DNA from: Pseudomonadota bacterium | GTDB lineage: Bacteria; Pseudomonadota; Gammaproteobacteria; Burkholderiales; Burkholderiaceae | Assembly: GCA_021778935.1 (NCBI GenBank) | Contig: JAJYBQ010000085.1 | Coordinates: 1 to 9,007, forward strand | Length of the DNA stretch: 9,007 bases | Direction: 5' to 3' | Shown: in pieces, positions 7,350 through 9,007 of the stretch | Position numbering within the stretch: position 1 is the stretch's first letter | How the letters are laid out: every line of letters begins with the position of its first letter | Made by a program: the position numbers and the translations under genes | Notes under the pieces: model-generated | Databases searched by the model: none | Told to the model about the DNA's origin: nothing | Seen by the model: only the letters and a program-made list of their open reading frames with translations

Positions 7350-7423
7350 CCGCAGGTTTTGGAGGGGGGCGGTCGCTTTTCGGTGCGCGTTGGCATTTTG
7401 CGCGTCGAACGTAGCGCCGGCAT

Positions 7424-7795
7424 ATGTTCCGGGTCGTCGCAGTGCAGTTCGGGGTCGCCCTGTGCGCGGCGGTCGTCGCGGGTCTGCTGGGCGGGCGTCA
7501 TGCGGCGTTCGGCGCGGTGCTCGGCGGGGTCGCCTGCGTGTTGCCCAATGCCGTGTTCGCGGGGAATATGGCGGTTTGGGGAATGCTGCGGAAAACGAAG
7601 CCGGAGAGCGGCGCATCGGCGGCGTTCGGAAGTCTCCTCCTTCTCCTGTTTGGCGAATTCGCCAAACTCGCGCTGACGGGCGGCATGCTGGTGCTGATCG
7701 TCTGGAGCGTGAAGCACGTAAATTGGCCGGCGCTGATCGGATCGGTCTGCGTCGTTTTGTTGGCACAACCCTTTGCCATGGTCTGGCGGCGCTGA
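7424..7795 (+). CDS. atpI: ATP synthase protein I (AtpI)
   Basis: AtpI is a small membrane protein encoded first in many atp operons. It is not part of the finished enzyme and has been linked to c-ring assembly or stability. The 123 residues contain four hydrophobic segments at about 4-22, 27-48, 67-92 and 99-119. The pattern GAVLGGVACVLPNAVFA (30-46) followed by GEFAKLALTGGMLVLIVW (77-94) matches the family, which is poorly conserved overall. The in-frame stop at 7412-7414 limits the start to ATG 7424 or an internal codon. No Shine-Dalgarno is visible close to this ATG, which suggests weak translation, as known for E. coli atpI. atpB follows after 49 bases. Assignment rests on context, topology and short motifs. 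Confidence 0.9.
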   Translation: MFRVVAVQFGVALCAAVVAGLLGGRHAAFGAVLGGVACVLPNAVFAGNMAVWGMLRKTKPESGASAAFGSLLLLLFGEFAKLALTGGMLVLIVWSVKHVNWPALIGSVCVVLLAQPFAMVWRR

Positions 7796-7844
7796 ATTGC
7801 GCGCCCGGCGACGGCAACGGAAAATGACGCAATAAGACAAACCG

Positions 7845-8702
7845 ATGGCTACCGACGGCGCGGTTACCGGAACCGAGTACATCTCGCACCACCTGCACTA
7901 CCTAGCGACCGGGACGCAGCATGGGCTTTTCGATCCGTCCGTATATCACCTCGACACCATCAGTGTCGCGCTGATTACCGCGGCCGTCACGCTCATCAGC
8001 CTGCGGGTCGTCGCGGGCCGCGTCACGTCGGGCATCCCCGGCCGCATGCAGGCATTCGTCGAGATGCTGGTCGAGATGGTCGACGAGTCCGCCAAGGCCC
8101 TGGTGCCCGGCGATCGCCGCTACGCCGCGCCGCTGGCGCTCACCGTGTTCTGCTGGGGCACGGTAATGAACGCGCTCGACGTGTTTCCGGTTGACGCGAT
8201 TCCCCGCCTGGCGGGCGCGCTGGGCGCCAGCCATTTCCGCCCGGTGCCGACGGCCGACGCCAATGTTCCGCTCGGCATGTCGATCGGCGTGCTGGTCCTG
8301 TCGCTCTACTACGGGTTCAAGATCAAGGGGCCCGGCGGCTTCGTCCGCGACCTGTTCGTCGCGCCGTTCGGCCGCGTCCACCTGACGGCCAATCCGCTCA
8401 CCTGGATCGGCGCGATCGCCCTGGCGATCGCCAATTGCGGCCTCAACCTCATCGAATACTTCTCCAAGACGCTGTCGATGGGCATGCGGTTGTACGGCAA
8501 CATGTACGCGGGCGAACTGCTGTTCTTCCTGCTGGCCATGCTCGGCGGTACGGCAACGGTGTGGGGAATGGGCATGCAACTCGTCGCCGGCACGGTCTGG
8601 GCACTGTTCGAGTGCCTGATCATCGTCCTGCAGGCGTTCATTTTCATGATGCTGACGCTGGTCTATATCGGCCAGGCACAGGAATCGCACGCGTCGCATT
8701 GA
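7845..8702 (+). CDS. atpB: F0F1 ATP synthase subunit a
   Basis: Subunit a forms the proton half-channels of the F0 motor and carries the arginine that faces the c-ring. The protein has 285 residues with the usual set of membrane helices. Arg215, in MGMRLYGNMYAGELLFFLLA (212-231), is the essential arginine (E. coli Arg210). Asn219 and Glu224 match E. coli Asn214 and Glu219, and Gln263 in VLQAFIFMML matches Gln252. The position of E. coli His245 holds Glu256 here (WALFECLII, 252-260), an unusual combination with Glu224. The N-terminal EYISHHLHYL and the segment YYGFKIKGPGGF (155-166) fit betaproteobacterial forms. Only a weak AAGA precedes the ATG. It lies between atpI and atpE in the normal order. 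Confidence 0.97.
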   Translation: MATDGAVTGTEYISHHLHYLATGTQHGLFDPSVYHLDTISVALITAAVTLISLRVVAGRVTSGIPGRMQAFVEMLVEMVDESAKALVPGDRRYAAPLALTVFCWGTVMNALDVFPVDAIPRLAGALGASHFRPVPTADANVPLGMSIGVLVLSLYYGFKIKGPGGFVRDLFVAPFGRVHLTANPLTWIGAIALAIANCGLNLIEYFSKTLSMGMRLYGNMYAGELLFFLLAMLGGTATVWGMGMQLVAGTVWALFECLIIVLQAFIFMMLTLVYIGQAQESHASH

Positions 8703-9004
<302 letters not shown>

Positions 9005-9007
9005 CGG

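Noticed and set aside
7824..7835. Mini reading frame ATG ACG CAA TAA ahead of atpB
   Set aside because: It is three codons long with no clear ribosome site, and such frames are common by chance.

Overview
The window is an origin-proximal housekeeping region of a high-GC proteobacterium. Every gene lies on the + strand and the coding is tightly packed. The proteins look betaproteobacterial: YidC opens MDFQRILVW and has Lys in place of the E. coli Arg366, AtpB opens with an EYISHHL-type segment, and AtpE carries [13 protein letters not shown] and ARQPELMN. This placement is from remembered family features and was not tested by a search. The linkage of the rpmH-yidC block to mnmG-rsmG-parAB-atp is the arrangement I associate with gammaproteobacteria, so the exact taxon is left open.

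Layout: (1) 1-2744 holds the 3' end of rpmH (ribosomal protein L34), rnpA (RNase P protein), yidD (insertion efficiency factor) and yidC (membrane insertase). rnpA runs into yidD through an ATGA overlap. (2) 2745-2919 is non-coding. It carries a GC-rich inverted repeat behind yidC and then two parS centromere sites 27 bp apart. The mnmE gene that often sits between yidC and mnmG is absent here. (3) 2920-7212 holds mnmG (tRNA U34 modification), rsmG (16S rRNA m7G methyltransferase), parA and parB, with short gaps or overlaps that suggest one transcript. (4) 7213-7423 holds a hairpin behind parB and a good sigma70-type promoter. (5) 7424-9004 is the start of the F0 part of the ATP synthase operon: atpI, atpB and atpE. 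The rest of that operon lies beyond the window.

How the parts connect: ParB encoded here would load on the parS pair about 2.7 kb upstream of parA, and ParA would drive origin segregation. RsmG, L34 and RnpA serve ribosome and tRNA biogenesis. YidC is known to insert the F0 c subunit (AtpE) into the membrane. No mobile element, CRISPR array, tRNA/rRNA gene or obviously foreign gene was seen, and I found no unknown multi-gene system. The most notable local features are the parS pair at the yidC-mnmG junction, an rnpA with no ordinary start codon outside rpmH plus a low-complexity insertion of about 35 residues, an AtpB with Glu at both positions of the E. coli Glu219/His245 pair, and an AT-rich leader before atpE.
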